Assembly (NCBI GenBank): GCA_963969395.1 | Contig: OZ017798.1 | Span: forward strand, 4,952,173-5,016,172 | Origin: Pseudoscleropodium purum | Taxonomy: Eukaryota > Streptophyta > Bryopsida > Hypnales > Brachytheciaceae | DNA: 64,000 bases | Reading direction: 5' to 3' | In this document: positions 63,181-64,000 of the stretch, in pieces | How positions within the stretch are numbered: position 1 is the first letter of the stretch | Layout: every line of letters starts with the position of its first letter | Program-made: the position numbers and the translations under genes | Notes under the pieces: model-generated | Database searches by the model: none | Told to the model about the DNA's origin: nothing | Seen by the model: the letters and a program-made list of their open reading frames with translations, nothing else

Positions 63181-63642
63181 TTAACCCTTTAGAACTGAGC
63201 ATGCCCATTTTGGTTGTTTTAATCCAAAATTTGGAAATAATTCAAAGCCAATGGTCCACCTCTAAGCAAGGTGTGAACGAAATAGGAGGGCATAGAAGTT
63301 GTGCATCTAACAAGCCTATATACAATGATTTTAAATGATAAATTGAACCTATAGGGAGGGAATCTAAGTGAACCAAGAGGGAATTTGAATCTCACAAAAA
63401 GTTACATTTTCCCTTAGATACATGTGAAACCAAAACAAATATTTAACAAAATAAGTTTACATCTCTCCATGCCCCAAATTGGGACTTTGTCCCAATTGGA
63501 CTTTGTCCCCATTTAGGACTCATTATTACTCAAAGTCATAGCTTGTTTATAGTGCACAAAATCAATTTTGTGCACTATAAACAAGCTATGACTTTGAGTA
63601 ATAATGAGTCCTAAATGGGCACCTTAGGCCCTAAAGGGTTAA
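63181..63642. mobile_element. TTAA-flanked TIR element, short 0.46 kb copy carrying a palindrome
   Basis: TTAA at 63181-63184 is followed by CCCTTTAGAACTGAGC. The right end is GGCCCTAAAGGG followed by TTAA at 63639-63642. The inverted ends match at 19 of 26 positions, both running into TGCCCATTT. The right half is largely a perfect 55-bp palindrome. Confidence 0.7.
63508..63619. repeat. Perfect 55-bp palindrome with a 2-base spacer
   Basis: 63508-63562 is the exact reverse complement of 63565-63619, with CA between. The arms start CCCATTTAGGACTCATTATT and end GTGCACAAAAT. No mismatch in 55 positions implies a recent origin or conversion between the arms. The right arm ends at the subterminal part of the host element. 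Confidence 0.95.
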
Positions 63643-64000
63643 GCCCTGCTGTGACCAAGAATGCATGACATGAGACAGTAGAAGCACAATGATTGAAAAC
63701 CAAGACAAAGTGTATGTCATGACAACTTCAGTTGCATCACCTACTGAATCATTTAAAGCAGTTCGTAGATTGTATCAATTGCATGGCAACAACATATTTC
63801 AAGTAGTCTGTTCGTAGGACACAAGGTCTGGATGGGGTCCTTAACAGTTACAGAATTGAAGCTTACTCTACTTATGAGGATTGAGTGGCATTAGTTCCAG
63901 GTGACAGCTGCACAACGATTATCAGAACGTCAGGCAGCCATCTACGTTGACTTTTAGACAAAGACAAGCGCTAAGAACATCCTGGTAACGAGCTACATAC
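63643..64000. other. Window end, ordinary composition
   Basis: Composition returns to gene-like levels. No coding exon can be recognised. It may be the flank or UTR of a gene beyond the window. Confidence 0.4.

Noticed and set aside
1..64000. CRISPR arrays, operons, bacterial-type genes
   Set aside because: None seen; introns and gene families are those of a plant nuclear genome.

Overview
This window looks like nuclear DNA of a land plant. Four multi-exon genes with GT-AG introns sit in long AT-rich stretches full of old non-coding repeats. The gene families are typical of plants: a GILT-type thiol reductase, a PUB38-41-like U-box/armadillo E3 ligase, a WRC-RING-JmjC histone demethylase and a berberine-bridge-type flavin oxidase. 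Most introns are about 80-400 bp, with a few up to about 1.2 kb. I cannot name the species. A moss, lycophyte, fern or gymnosperm are all possible, and I have no decisive marker.

Layout. 1-4100: a GILT gene on + (six coding exons), followed by a decayed germin-like fragment. 4720-6012: a broken minus-strand gene with features of a Rep/HUH-type nuclease, probably a dead transposon. 6.4-15.3 kb: AT-rich desert with dispersed repeats, interrupted at 11.2-12.9 kb by a block of ordinary composition that carries a perfect 35-bp hairpin. 15.4-20 kb: the PUB gene and its leader. 20-38.9 kb: a gene-poor desert with repeat copies, a Tc1/mariner-like element, a roughly 200-bp tandem array and a MITE inserted in that array. 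39-47.4 kb: the JmjC demethylase gene (+). 48.6-52.1 kb: the flavin oxidase gene (-), convergent with the demethylase. 52.1-64 kb: desert with more repeats, a 1.7-kb block of broken coding sequence of unknown family, a second mariner-like element nested in an older repeat, and a perfect 55-bp palindrome.

The most unusual signal is a family of about 0.46-0.93 kb non-coding elements. Their ends carry inverted repeats of the type CCYCTAAAGGACC, and several copies are flanked by TTAA on both sides. At least nine full or partial copies lie in this window. TTAA flanks with CC-starting ends recall piggyBac-type transposition, which would be notable in a land plant, but this is an inference from end structure alone. 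A second signal is that both decayed coding blocks keep one reading frame over long distances and are broken by stops that could all have come from C-to-T changes (CAG, CAA and CGA codons).

The four genes show no sign of acting together. They look like independent housekeeping, signalling, chromatin and secreted-enzyme genes.
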